Assembly (NCBI GenBank): GCA_038205755.1
Contig: JBBRBN010000040.1
Span: 1 to 35,026, forward strand
Direction of reading: 5' to 3'
DNA length: 35,026 bases
Source: JANNWF01 sp038205755
Lineage (GTDB): Bacteria > Pseudomonadota > Gammaproteobacteria > Xanthomonadales > Xanthomonadaceae
Below, piece by piece: positions 23,698 through 32,244 of this stretch; position 1 is the first letter of the stretch; every line of letters begins with the position of its first letter. The notes beneath the pieces are model-generated. The model did not search any database. It had not been told where the DNA came from and saw only the letters and a program-made list of their open reading frames with translations. The translations under genes and the position numbers were made by a program.

Positions 23698-25152
23698 ATG
23701 GCCCAGACTCCTGACGCAACGCTGTCCGACAGCGGGCCGCTGTTGATTGCCATTCACGGCAGCGCAGGTGCCGGCAAAACCACGCTCGCGGCCAGGTTTC
23801 TGGCCGAGATCGGCGCCGATCAGCGGGTTGTCGGATGGCTGCAGCCGGCACTCGGGGCGCGGCAGGCCAGCGGTGGCGCCAGCGCCTACGGCTGGCAGGC
23901 GATCGGATCGACGGCAGCGCCGCTGCCGTATCTGCAGCGCGACGACTCGCTCAGCCCGCCTTACCGGGAGCAGCCCGAGGCTTGCCGGCAGATCGACCGC
24001 TGGCTGCAGACAGCGCGTGAGGACGTGCGTCCGATTGATCTGCTGGTGGTCGATGAGATCGGCGCCATCGAACTGGCGGGCGGCGGACATCGCGCGCGGC
24101 TGGAAGCGCTGCGCGCGCTTCATCCCGGCGCCATTCTGGTGATGGTCGGCAGCCAGCGACGCACGGCCGTCGAGGGCATGCTCGGCCAGCGCTTCGATGT
24201 GGCCATTGACGCCGCACATCCGGCCGCTCTGGCGCGCCTGCGTGACGTGCTGGTCGCGCGCCGGGATTTCGAGCGGGTCGGCCTGTTCGGCGCCTTGGCT
24301 GGCGCCATTGAAGTCGGCGCCGGTTCGGTCGTGCACGGCGCCAATCTGCCATTCGGTGGCCTAGGCATGGCCACCACCCAGGCCGCCCTGCTGACGCGCG
24401 CCGCCGAGCCGATGGTTGATCGATCCCGCGTGGCGTGGGTCGGCGTGCTGTCGGCGGCCATCAAGTCGCTGTCGCCGGCCGGCCAGCGGCTGCGGCCAAT
24501 GCTGGCCATCGTTGTGCAGGCATGGCTGTATGCGCGCGCGCTGCGCTGGATTGGCTGGAACCTGGCCGGCGTTATGACCGGTGGATTTCTGATGGGCGTG
24601 TGGGCCGGCTCGCAGGGGCTGCTGATGCAGTGGCTGCTGCTGGGCGACGCGCTGCTGCTGGCGCTGGACAAGGTGAGCGCGGAAGCGTCGCGTCTACTGG
24701 GTTGGCCGACGCCCGGCCTGGTCCTGCTGATTGCGGTTTGGCTGAGTCTGCATGGAGCCGCCGTGGCCTGCGGCACGGCGCTGGGCTGGCGTCGATCCGG
24801 TGCGGCCGAACGCGCGGTAGTGCTGCCGACCTGGCTGCTGCCGGTGGCCGTGCCGCCGCGCCGCGGCTGGGCCGGCGCGCTGCGGCAGGCGCTGCGCGAC
24901 ATGCTGCGGCCGGCGTTCTGGCTGCCGCTGGCACTGGTGCTGGCGGCGCTGGCCTGGGCCGGGCAGTCTGGCGAATCGCTGGTGTGGGTGTTGCTGCGCG
25001 CGCTGCTGATAGCCTGGGTGCTGTTCGTTCTGGTCCAGCGTCTGGACCTGCCTGCGCTGCCGGAGAAACTGCGTCGCTGGGGGCTGTGGGGGCCGGCGAT
25101 TGCCTGGCGACGCGCGTTGACCCGACTGCAAGCGGGCGGGCAGGGCCGGTGA
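23698..25152 (+). CDS. THEP1-like P-loop NTPase fused to a membrane domain
   Basis: A 484-residue two-part protein. The first about 190 residues resemble THEP1/DUF2478 nucleoside-triphosphatases: a P-loop GSAGAGKTT, a VGWLQPALGAR stretch in the place of the THEP1 'GF-T/P-evR' strand, and a Walker B VVDEIGAIEL followed by a conserved-looking LEALRALHPGAILVMVG. The C-terminal about 270 residues hold roughly seven membrane segments, with polar motifs between them (AAIKSLSPAGQRLRPMLAI; GWNLAGVMTGG). I do not recognise the membrane family; it has the feel of a small-molecule uptake component, which is inference. ATG 23698 is chosen because the NTPase begins soon after; an earlier ATG at 23647 is possible. 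No strong ribosome-binding site. Confidence 0.75.
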   Translation: MAQTPDATLSDSGPLLIAIHGSAGAGKTTLAARFLAEIGADQRVVGWLQPALGARQASGGASAYGWQAIGSTAAPLPYLQRDDSLSPPYREQPEACRQIDRWLQTAREDVRPIDLLVVDEIGAIELAGGGHRARLEALRALHPGAILVMVGSQRRTAVEGMLGQRFDVAIDAAHPAALARLRDVLVARRDFERVGLFGALAGAIEVGAGSVVHGANLPFGGLGMATTQAALLTRAAEPMVDRSRVAWVGVLSAAIKSLSPAGQRLRPMLAIVVQAWLYARALRWIGWNLAGVMTGGFLMGVWAGSQGLLMQWLLLGDALLLALDKVSAEASRLLGWPTPGLVLLIAVWLSLHGAAVACGTALGWRRSGAAERAVVLPTWLLPVAVPPRRGWAGALRQALRDMLRPAFWLPLALVLAALAWAGQSGESLVWVLLRALLIAWVLFVLVQRLDLPALPEKLRRWGLWGPAIAWRRALTRLQAGGQGR

Positions 25153-25307
25153 TCAGCGGGTTGCAGGGGTAGCCGCTGAACACGAACGTTTGCAGGCCGC
25201 GCACGCTCCAGCAGCCCCGGCCGCGCCTACCATTCGCCCATGACTAGCTTCCTGCCAGCGCCGTGGCGCCGAGCGTTGCTGCTGCTTCGATCAACGGGAG
25301 CGCACTG

Positions 25308-26261
25308 ATGGCTGAGCCGCGCACCCCACGGGTGCTGGTGGTGGATGACGAACGCTTCATGCGCATGCAGATGCGCCAGGTGCTGCTGCGCGAGGGTTAC
25401 GAGATCATCGAGGCAGACAGCGGTCAGGCGGCCATCGCGCTGTTCGACCAGCAGCGGCCGGATGTGGTGCTTGTGGATGGCCTGATGCCGGATATGGACG
25501 GCTTCGAATGCTGCCGGCGGCTGCGCCAGCGGCCGGGCGGCGAACGTGTACCGATGCTGATGATTACCGGCTTGGATGATCGGGAGTCAATTGACCAGGC
25601 CTTCGCCGCTGGCGCCGAAGACTTTGTCACCAAGCCGGTGCATTGGGACGTATTTCGGCATCGCATCCGCCACGCCATCGAGCGCTCGCAGCTGCTGGAT
25701 CGGCTGGAGGAGGCCAATCGCGAGCTTGGCCGGCTGGCCGGTATTGATCAGCTCACTCAGCTGGCGAATCGGCGGATCTTTGATCAAGTACTCGCCCGCG
25801 AGTGGCGTCGGGGAGGGCGAAACGGCTTGAGCCTGACCTTGCTGATCTGCGACCTGGACCACTTCAAGCGCTACAACGATGCGCTCGGTCACTTGGCCGG
25901 CGACGACTGCCTGCAGCGGGTAGCTGCGGCGCTCGGCAGTATGCTGCGGCGACCAGCGGACCTGGTGGCCCGATTCGGCGGCGAGGAGTTTGCGATGGTG
26001 CTGCCGGAAACCGACATCGAGGGCGCACGGCGCATTGCGTCGCAGGTGGTGGAGGTGGTGCGCGCACTGAGAATCGACCATCCCGACGCGCCGACCGGCA
26101 AAGTCACGGTCAGCGTCGGCACCGGCACCACCGTACCCAATCCGCGTTGGGCACCGACGCGCCTGTTTACCGCCGCCGATGAAGCGCTCTACGAGGCCAA
26201 GCATGCAGGACGCGACTGTTTCCGGGCTGCGGAGCTGGGGCAGGCGACAGATCCGCAGTGA
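25308..26261 (+). CDS. Response regulator with GGDEF output (PleD/WspR-like)
   Basis: A 317-residue two-domain protein. The receiver (about 8-125) has the acidic pair in VVDDERF, the phospho-acceptor Asp57 (LVDGLMPD), the Thr in MLMITG and the Lys in FVTKPVHW. A short coiled linker leads to a GGDEF domain with an intact GGEEF (224-228) and an I-site RPAD five residues before it. It should make cyclic di-GMP when phosphorylated. No histidine kinase gene is adjacent. The ATG at 25308 has GGGAG 8 nt upstream. It is followed by the repeat block. Confidence 0.93.
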   Translation: MAEPRTPRVLVVDDERFMRMQMRQVLLREGYEIIEADSGQAAIALFDQQRPDVVLVDGLMPDMDGFECCRRLRQRPGGERVPMLMITGLDDRESIDQAFAAGAEDFVTKPVHWDVFRHRIRHAIERSQLLDRLEEANRELGRLAGIDQLTQLANRRIFDQVLAREWRRGGRNGLSLTLLICDLDHFKRYNDALGHLAGDDCLQRVAAALGSMLRRPADLVARFGGEEFAMVLPETDIEGARRIASQVVEVVRALRIDHPDAPTGKVTVSVGTGTTVPNPRWAPTRLFTAADEALYEAKHAGRDCFRAAELGQATDPQ

Positions 26262-26433
26262 CCGAGGCCTCGCACCACGCGACGCTCCTACACCTCGCGA
26301 CGCTCTCGCACCTCGCGACGCCCTCGCACCACGCGCCGCTACCGCACCACTCGACGCTCCCGCACCTCGCGACGCCCTCGCACCTTGCGACGCTCTCGCA
26401 CCTTGCGACGCCCTCGCACCTTGCGACGCTCTC

Positions 26434-26511
26434 GTAGAGCCGAGCTTGCTCGGCTGCCAGTTGCGGGGTGCCGCACTGGGCGAGGCTTTAGCGGAGCAAG
26501 CTCCGCTCTAC
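26434..26511. repeat. GTAG-type REP pair (BIME-like), copy 1
   Basis: A 78-bp element. It opens with GTAG and a small hairpin AGCCGAGC-TT-GCTCGGCT and closes with a second hairpin AGCGGAGC-AA-GCTCCGCT followed by CTAC. Head-to-head GTAG palindromes are the known design of REP pairs mobilised by RAYT-type Y1 transposases. No RAYT gene is in the window. Confidence 0.85.
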
Positions 26512-26710
26512 GGGGAGTCATCGCACGGCCCGACGCTCTCGCACCTCGCGACGCTCCCGCGCCTCGCCCGCGACGCCCTCGCGCCCCGCCCGCGACGCTC
26601 CCGTACCTCGCGACGCTCTCGCACCACGCGACGCCCTCGCACCACTCGACGCTCCCGCTCCACGCGACGCTCCCGCACCTCGCGACGCTCCCGCACCACT
26701 CGACGCGCTC

Positions 26711-26788
26711 GTAGAGCCGAGCTTGCTCGGCTGCCAGTTGCGGGGTGCCGCACTGGGCGAGGCTTTAGCGGAGCAAGCTCCGCTCTAC
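26711..26788. repeat. GTAG-type REP pair, copy 2
   Basis: Identical to copy 1 by eye over its 78 bp. Flanked on the left by CGACGCGCTC from the minisatellite and on the right by GGGGGTCCCC, a variant of the flank after copies 1 and 3. Confidence 0.85.
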
Positions 26789-26930
26789 GGGGGGTCCCCG
26801 GACGGCCCGACGCTCTTGCGCCTCGCGACGCTCCCGCACCTCGCCCGCGACGCTCCCGCACCTCGCGACGCTCCCATACTTCGCGACCGCTCATGCACCT
26901 CGCGACGCTCCCGCACCACTCGACGCGCTC

Positions 26931-27008
26931 GTAGAGCCGAGCTTGCTCGGCTGCCAGTTGCGTGGTGCCGCACTGGGCGAGGCTTTAGCGGAGCAAGCTC
27001 CGCTCTAC
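26931..27008. repeat. GTAG-type REP pair, copy 3
   Basis: Same 78-bp element with one visible change (CGTGGTG for CGGGGTG in the linker). The left flank equals that of copy 2 and the right flank equals that of copy 1, so the repeat block has been recombined or duplicated as larger units. Confidence 0.85.
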
Positions 27009-27073
27009 GGGGAGTCATCGCACGGCCCGACGCCCTCGCACCTCGCGACGCTCCCGTACTACTTGACGCTCTC

Positions 27074-27151
27074 GTAGAGCCGAGCTTGCTCGGCTGTCAC
27101 TTGCGGGGTGCCACACCGGCCGAGGCTTTGGCGGTGCAAGGTACGCTGTAA
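27074..27151. repeat. GTAG-type REP pair, copy 4 (degenerate)
   Basis: The left hairpin is intact, but the linker has several changes and the right hairpin has lost its pairing (GGTGCAAGGTACGCTGTA in place of GGAGCAAGCTCCGCTCTA). It marks the right edge of the block and looks like the oldest copy. Confidence 0.75.
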
Positions 27152-27242
27152 GTGAAGGCCTCGCGTGACCTGACAGTGAGAGAAACGCTTGCGCGTCCGT
27201 CCGCACAAGATCGCGGCAGGTGGGCGGACTTGTTGTAGGGTC

Positions 27243-29852
27243 TCAGGGGGTCGGAGGCAACGTCAGCCCGCGCAGCCAGGCGTCGGCCTCGCGGTCGTCG
27301 GGCGGCAGCGCCAGCAGAGCGTCGATCCGGGCCAGATTGGCGGCGTCAGCCGCGCGTTGGTAGATCCGCGCAAGCACCTGCAGCAGCTCGCGGGTGGAAA
27401 AGTCGAAGCGGCTGTTTTTTGCCAGCGCGCGCTGCAGGTCGTCCTCCATTGCCTGCAGACCCGGTTCCTCGCCCGCCAGCCAGCGCGCTTCGGCATGCTG
27501 CTGGCGCGCGTTGGCAAGCACCCAGGCGAGCGCAGGCGAGGGCTCGACAACTGTTGCCAGCTGCCCGATCAAGCGGTCCATTTCGGCTGCCGCCCGCCCT
27601 GCATCGCCCAGCCTGGCGCGTGCCAGCCAGAGGCGGCTTTCGGCTTGCAAGGCCTGCCAGCTGGTCGTTCCCAAGCTGGATTGGAGAGCTGCCAGCAGCG
27701 GCGCAAGCAACGCTTGGCTGCGAGCATGGTCGCCGCTGGCGCCCGCCAAGATCGCCTCACTCTGGCGCAGATGGCGCAGGGCGGGATGATCTTTGCCGAG
27801 CTGCTGCTCAACCAGCGGAATGGCGATGTCCAACGTGGCGCGCATGCCGTCGCTGTCGCCCGAGGCCAGCTGGATGGCGGCGAGGTTGGTCAAGCCGGAA
27901 ACCCGATCGGTGTTGCCGACTCCGCCCAGCGCGATCAACAGTGCATCAAGCCACTGCAGGGCACGCGCGGCCACCGCGAACTGCCCCTGGCTGCTCAGCG
28001 TCAGGCTGATCCGCAGCAGGCCGTTGATCACGTCATCATGGCTGGCCTCGTTGCGAGCGATGCGGCGGCTCACGATCTGCATGAACTGCGTCTGCGCGGC
28101 CGGCGCCTCGCCGCGATCGTCCAGGTTCTCCGCCTGTCGCTGCAGCATGCGCAGCGCCGCCTCGCTGTCATCGCCCTGGACCCGGCGGGCGCTTTCGACG
28201 CCCTCGGCCAGCAGACTCGCGGCGCGCACCCCGTCGCCCAGATGCTGGGCGATTGCGGCAAGGCTGTAGAGCGCCTTGAGCTCCGGGTCCGATCCTGCGC
28301 CATACCTCGCGCGCATCTGCTGATGGACAAATTCCCGATGCGCGAGTGACTCCTCCGGACGGCCGGTGGCGCTGGACGTACGACCCAGCTCAATCCGCAG
28401 ATCAAGCATGCGCTCGTGCGTGGGATCCAGCTGGGGGGAGGCGGTCGCCAGCGCTTCGCTGGCGATGTCGTAGGCCACCCGGTACTGGCCCAGCGAGGTG
28501 TGGACGCGGGCGATCACTGCGGCCAGCGTGGCGTACTGCTCGATCGACGAGTCGACCAGTCCGCCCGCTTCCGCCCACGCTGGCTCCAGTGCATCGACGA
28601 TGCGCGCCTGCGGGCCTTTGCCGCCCGACTGGTTGCCGGCGCGAACCAGCATGCCCTCGACGAAGCGCGAGATTGCCTCGGCCTGCTCGCGCTGTTGCTG
28701 CGCGTCGCCCAGCGCGAGTTCGGCGCGAGCCGCCTGCTGCCGCGCCTCGTCGCGGGCCACTTCGGCCTCTGAGCGCAGACTGAGTTCACGCCACAGCAGC
28801 CCCGCCAGCAGCATCACGATCACGACCGCAGCAGCGGAGGCCAGGGCATTGCGGCGCACGAACAGCTTGAGCAGATACAGCCGGCTGTCTTTGCGGGCAG
28901 CGATCGGCCGGCGGCCCAGGTGCGCCCGCACGTCGTCGGCCAGTGCGGTTACCGATGGATAGCGACGCTCCGGCCGCTTGGCCAGCGCGCGGGTGACGAT
29001 GGTGTCGATGTCGCCGCGCAGCTGTCGCTGCCTGGCGGGTGCCACGCCCTCGGCCTGACTGGGCGGCGGCGGTCGCTTGTCGCAAACGATGGATTCGACG
29101 TCGCTGGGGCGGCTGCTGCTGGGCACCGGCTGCGCCTGCCGGTCACACACCAGCTCGTAGAGCAGCAGCCCGAGCAGGTAGACGTCGGTGGCGACGGTGA
29201 TCGCTTCGCCGCGCAGCTGCTCGGGCGAGCAGTAGGCGGGCGTCAGGGCGCGTGAGCCAACCCGCGTGGTGGTGGAGTCACCCGGCTCGGGTTGTTCGAT
29301 CAGTTTGGCGATGCCGAAGTCGAGCAGCTTGGGATGCCCGTCTTCGGTGAGCAGAATGTTGTCGGGCTTGATATCCCGATGCACGATCAGCTGCTGATGG
29401 GCGTACTGCACCGCGTCGCAGATTGCCAAGAACAGGTTCAGCCGCTGGCGCAAGCCGAGCTGGCGGTTCTCGCAGGCGCGCATGAGCGTCTCGCCGCGAA
29501 CATATTCCAGCACCAGGTAGGGATTGCCATTGGGCAGATCGCCACCGTCCAGCAGTCGCGCGATGCCCGGATGCTGCAGGCCGGCCAGCAGCTGGCGCTC
29601 CAGCCGCATGCGGCTGCGCAACGAGAGGTCAGCGCCGCCCCCGCGCAGCACCTTGATGGCAACCTGCTGCTGGAAGGTGCCGTCGTCACGCTCGGCCAGC
29701 AGCACCTCGCCCATGCCGCCGCGACCGAGCAGGCACACCACCCGATACGGGCCAACCCGCTCGAAGGCCGGCTCGCTGAGCATATCGGCCAGCTTGCGCC
29801 GACTGGCCCCATCGGCGGGCTGCGTTGGCTCCTCGTCGGGCGTCTGGATCAT
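27243..29852 (-). CDS. Membrane Ser/Thr protein kinase with TPR-like sensor part
   Basis: An 869-residue Hanks-type kinase. The kinase domain (about 34-310) is intact: glycine loop LGRGGMGEV, Lys in VAIKVLR, HRDIKPDNILL catalytic loop, DFGIAK and the activation segment ending SPEQ. One membrane helix follows (near ASAAAVVIVMLLAGLLW, about 340-356). Then comes a coiled segment and about 450 residues of helical repeats that read as degenerate TPRs, probably periplasmic. This is a common design in the Xanthomonadales. The ATG is 6 nt after the stop of the S9 peptidase gene, so the two are almost certainly one operon. Ligand and targets unknown. Confidence 0.93.
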   Translation of the reverse strand: MIQTPDEEPTQPADGASRRKLADMLSEPAFERVGPYRVVCLLGRGGMGEVLLAERDDGTFQQQVAIKVLRGGGADLSLRSRMRLERQLLAGLQHPGIARLLDGGDLPNGNPYLVLEYVRGETLMRACENRQLGLRQRLNLFLAICDAVQYAHQQLIVHRDIKPDNILLTEDGHPKLLDFGIAKLIEQPEPGDSTTTRVGSRALTPAYCSPEQLRGEAITVATDVYLLGLLLYELVCDRQAQPVPSSSRPSDVESIVCDKRPPPPSQAEGVAPARQRQLRGDIDTIVTRALAKRPERRYPSVTALADDVRAHLGRRPIAARKDSRLYLLKLFVRRNALASAAAVVIVMLLAGLLWRELSLRSEAEVARDEARQQAARAELALGDAQQQREQAEAISRFVEGMLVRAGNQSGGKGPQARIVDALEPAWAEAGGLVDSSIEQYATLAAVIARVHTSLGQYRVAYDIASEALATASPQLDPTHERMLDLRIELGRTSSATGRPEESLAHREFVHQQMRARYGAGSDPELKALYSLAAIAQHLGDGVRAASLLAEGVESARRVQGDDSEAALRMLQRQAENLDDRGEAPAAQTQFMQIVSRRIARNEASHDDVINGLLRISLTLSSQGQFAVAARALQWLDALLIALGGVGNTDRVSGLTNLAAIQLASGDSDGMRATLDIAIPLVEQQLGKDHPALRHLRQSEAILAGASGDHARSQALLAPLLAALQSSLGTTSWQALQAESRLWLARARLGDAGRAAAEMDRLIGQLATVVEPSPALAWVLANARQQHAEARWLAGEEPGLQAMEDDLQRALAKNSRFDFSTRELLQVLARIYQRAADAANLARIDALLALPPDDREADAWLRGLTLPPTP

Positions 29853-29858
29853 GCGGCC

Positions 29859-31934
29859 TTAGGGCGTCGGAGCACGGTCGGGCGGCACGAGGTCCTCTGC
29901 CTGGACCGCCGGCGGATTGTGCTCGTCGAACCAGCGCTTGACCTCGGCGTACCAGAACACCGAGTTCTGCGGCTTCAGAACCCAGTGGTTCTCGTCCGGA
30001 AAGTACACATAGCGGGTGGGCACGCCCTTGGTCACCAGCGTCTGGTAAAGCTCAAACCCGTGGTTGACCGGGACCCGCAGGTCGCGCTGGCCGTGGATGA
30101 CCAGGGTCGGCGTATCGAAATTGGCGGCATGGTAGTGCGGCGAAATCTTCTCGATCATGGCGCGGTTGTCGCGCTCCCAGAAGCCGCCAAAGCGCGGCAC
30201 GTCGCTGGCGAAGTCAGCGCCGTACTGGGTGTAGATGTTATAGACCGCGGCGTGGGCGAGCAGGGCGCGAAACGGGTGCTCGCGGCCAAGGATCAGACTG
30301 GTCAGGTAGCCGCCGTAGCTGCCGCCACCGGCCACCATGCGCTCCGAATCGATCCACGGCTGGCCGGCGAGCCACTCGGTGGCCTTGATTACGTCCTCAA
30401 AGGGCAGGTCGGCCCAGTTCGGATTGATTGCATCGGTGAAGTCCTGGCCGAATCCCGAGCTGCCGTGGAAGTTGGGCCAGGCCGTGACATAGCCCCAGCT
30501 TCCAAACACCTGGGCGTTCCAGCGAAAGCTCATGGCGTTGGTGATGCCGTTGTGTGGCCCGCCGTGAATCAGAACGAACAGCGGATACTTTTTCGAGCGG
30601 TCGAATCCAGGCGGGTAGTTGACCCACATCTGGATCGGCGCGCCGTTGGCGCCGGCATAAGTGACCGACTCGAAGGTGCCCATGTCAGTGGCAGCCAGCA
30701 GGGCGTCGTTGATCCGTGACAGCGTCGTCGCCTTGCCGCTGCGCGGATCAATCGCGACCAGCGTGGGCGGCTCGGTGAAGCTTTGGCGCAGCCCGAACAG
30801 GCTGCCGCGGCTGGATAGCGCCAGCCCGCCAAACGACGATTCGCCGGTCACCGCCCGCGGCGCACCTTGCAGCGGCAGCTGGTAGACGCGCGTGCTGCCG
30901 GCATCATCGATGGCGCCATACAGCGACCGGCTGTCGGCTGACCAGAGCAGACCCGACGCGCTGCGGTCCCAGTCCGGAAAAGGCTCGCGCACTTCGCCGC
31001 TGCTGCGATCGCGCAGCAGCAGCCGCCCGCGGTCGGCGTAAAAGCCAGGAATGCGCTGCTGCACAAAGGCCAGCGTCCTGCCATCCGGGCTGTACAGCGG
31101 CTGGCTGTCGCCGGCTGGATTGTCGGCGGTGAGGTTCACCGGCTCGCGGCTGCCAATGGCCAAGGTGTAGACATCAATGTTGGTGACGTTGGCCGCCGGA
31201 TCGGAATCGGCGACGAACGCCAGCTCGCGGCCGTCCGGGGCAATGTCATACAGGTCGTCGGTGCCTTGAACCGAGGCGCGCGGCAGCTGCAGCCCGGTTC
31301 CCAGCGTCAGTGGCTGTGGCGCGCCGCCAGCGATGTCCACCGTAAAGACATGAAACTCACGCTCGTCAAGCAGGGTGTCCCAGACGCCGGTCGCGGTGCC
31401 GTCCCAAACCCGCGCCTTGACCTTGGCCGCTTCGCGCTCCTTCAGCCGGTCGCCCTGCTTGTCCAGGGCCAGGTCGGCGAAAACGCGCGAGACAAATGCA
31501 ATCTGCTGGCCGTCAGCAATGAAGCGCGGGCTCTGTACGCCGCTGGCCAGCGTGGTCAGGCGCATGGCCTCGCCGCCGTCCGCCGGCATCAGGTACAGCT
31601 GATTGGCGCTGTCGGTATCGCGTTTGGCGGTGAACAGCACAAACCGGCCGTCCGGGCTGAACTGCGGCGAGCCCTCGTTGGAAGCAGCGGTAGTAAAGCG
31701 GCGCTCGCCGCTGCCGTCGGCGTTCCAGATCCACAGATCGGTGTAACCCACGTCTTCGCTCATATCGAAGCGGGTAACCGGCGCAATTATCCGTGTGCCA
31801 TCGGGCGACACGGTCGGCGTGCCGATACGCTGGATCTGCCAGCTGCGCTCCGCGTCGAGCAGATGTCGGTTTGCCTCGCTGGCTGAAAGCGGCGCAGCAA
31901 TCAGCAGCGCGCAGAGGATGGCAGAAATTCGCAT
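29859..31934 (-). CDS. S9-family (prolyl oligopeptidase-like) peptidase
   Basis: A 691-residue exported serine peptidase. A Sec signal (MRISAILCALLIAAPLSASEA) is followed by a seven-bladed beta-propeller with TolB-like repeats (VSPDGTRII, FSPDGRFVLF, YSPDGRTLAF). The C-terminal alpha/beta hydrolase has the triad Ser539 (GGSYGGY), Asp618 (GQRDLRVP) and His650 (DENHWVL). It acts on short peptides as an acylaminoacyl or dipeptidyl peptidase. The start at 31934 is chosen for the signal peptide; the frame is open 51 codons further upstream. It is the first gene of the operon with the kinase. Confidence 0.93.
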   Translation of the reverse strand: MRISAILCALLIAAPLSASEANRHLLDAERSWQIQRIGTPTVSPDGTRIIAPVTRFDMSEDVGYTDLWIWNADGSGERRFTTAASNEGSPQFSPDGRFVLFTAKRDTDSANQLYLMPADGGEAMRLTTLASGVQSPRFIADGQQIAFVSRVFADLALDKQGDRLKEREAAKVKARVWDGTATGVWDTLLDEREFHVFTVDIAGGAPQPLTLGTGLQLPRASVQGTDDLYDIAPDGRELAFVADSDPAANVTNIDVYTLAIGSREPVNLTADNPAGDSQPLYSPDGRTLAFVQQRIPGFYADRGRLLLRDRSSGEVREPFPDWDRSASGLLWSADSRSLYGAIDDAGSTRVYQLPLQGAPRAVTGESSFGGLALSSRGSLFGLRQSFTEPPTLVAIDPRSGKATTLSRINDALLAATDMGTFESVTYAGANGAPIQMWVNYPPGFDRSKKYPLFVLIHGGPHNGITNAMSFRWNAQVFGSWGYVTAWPNFHGSSGFGQDFTDAINPNWADLPFEDVIKATEWLAGQPWIDSERMVAGGGSYGGYLTSLILGREHPFRALLAHAAVYNIYTQYGADFASDVPRFGGFWERDNRAMIEKISPHYHAANFDTPTLVIHGQRDLRVPVNHGFELYQTLVTKGVPTRYVYFPDENHWVLKPQNSVFWYAEVKRWFDEHNPPAVQAEDLVPPDRAPTP

Positions 31935-32077
31935 GAGGGTCGGTCTCGAAGGGCGGGTGCCAGGTGATGCTGCCGGCAAACTCGGTGTCACTGCAAGCCG
32001 ACGCCCATCGGGCAGACCGATCAGCGTCGTTGGTTGCGTTTGCGGCACAGCAGGCCGGTTGCTACCGTGCGCGCACC

Positions 32078-32241
32078 TAACCCGCATATTTCATGAATTC
32101 GCGCGATGATCGCGCATGATGTCGTTCGCACAGGAGACTACCGAAGGAGCGGCGGAGCGGCCATACGACCGACTGAGCAAAATCTCCTGTGCGGACAACA
32201 GACAAGCGAGGGCGCGCGAGATTCATGGAACATGCGGGTTA
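32078..32241. repeat. Long palindromic element with a nested hairpin (copy 2)
   Basis: Outer arms TAACCCGC / GCGGGTTA (32078-32085 with 32234-32241) and TTTCATGAATTC / GATTCATGGAA match copy 1 at 14909-14972 in order and sequence. In place of the short tip, copy 2 has about 90 extra bases that form their own inverted repeat: TGTCGTTCGCACAGGAGA (32120-32137) against TCTCCTGTGCGGACAACA (32183-32200), 16 of 18 pairing. It lies between the divergent S9 peptidase gene and the small membrane protein gene; the rest of that intergenic space (31935-32077) shows nothing else clear. Confidence 0.8.
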
Positions 32242-32244
32242 ACA

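Larger units (their letters stand above)
26270..27151. repeat. 18-bp minisatellite block with embedded REP pairs
   Basis: The stretch is built from degenerate copies of an 18-bp unit close to TCGCACCTCGCGACGCTC, in arrays at about 26270-26433, 26520-26710, 26800-26930 and 27020-27073. Between the arrays lie four 78-bp palindromic pairs (separate entries), each followed in copies 1-3 by a shared stretch ending CGGCCCGACGC. Because the unit is a multiple of three, several frames stay open and read as hexapeptide repeats (APRDAL-like), but there is no start context or family likeness. I treat the block as noncoding. Confidence 0.9.

Noticed and set aside
26179..26934. Long open frame encoding APRDAL-like hexapeptide repeats
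   Set aside because: It is produced by the 18-bp DNA repeat, several frames and both strands stay open alike, it starts inside the response-regulator gene, and it crosses the REP pairs.
26270..27151. Possible CRISPR array
   Set aside because: The repeat units are adjacent 18-mers without unique spacers of constant length, and the 78-bp repeats are irregularly spaced; no cas gene is present.
29292..30719. 475-codon plus-strand frame across the kinase and peptidase genes
   Set aside because: It is antisense to two genes with intact catalytic motifs and spans their junction.
32078..32241. Integron attC site
   Set aside because: The left end loosely fits RYYYAAC, but the right end does not fit GTTRRRY and there is no integrase or cassette structure.
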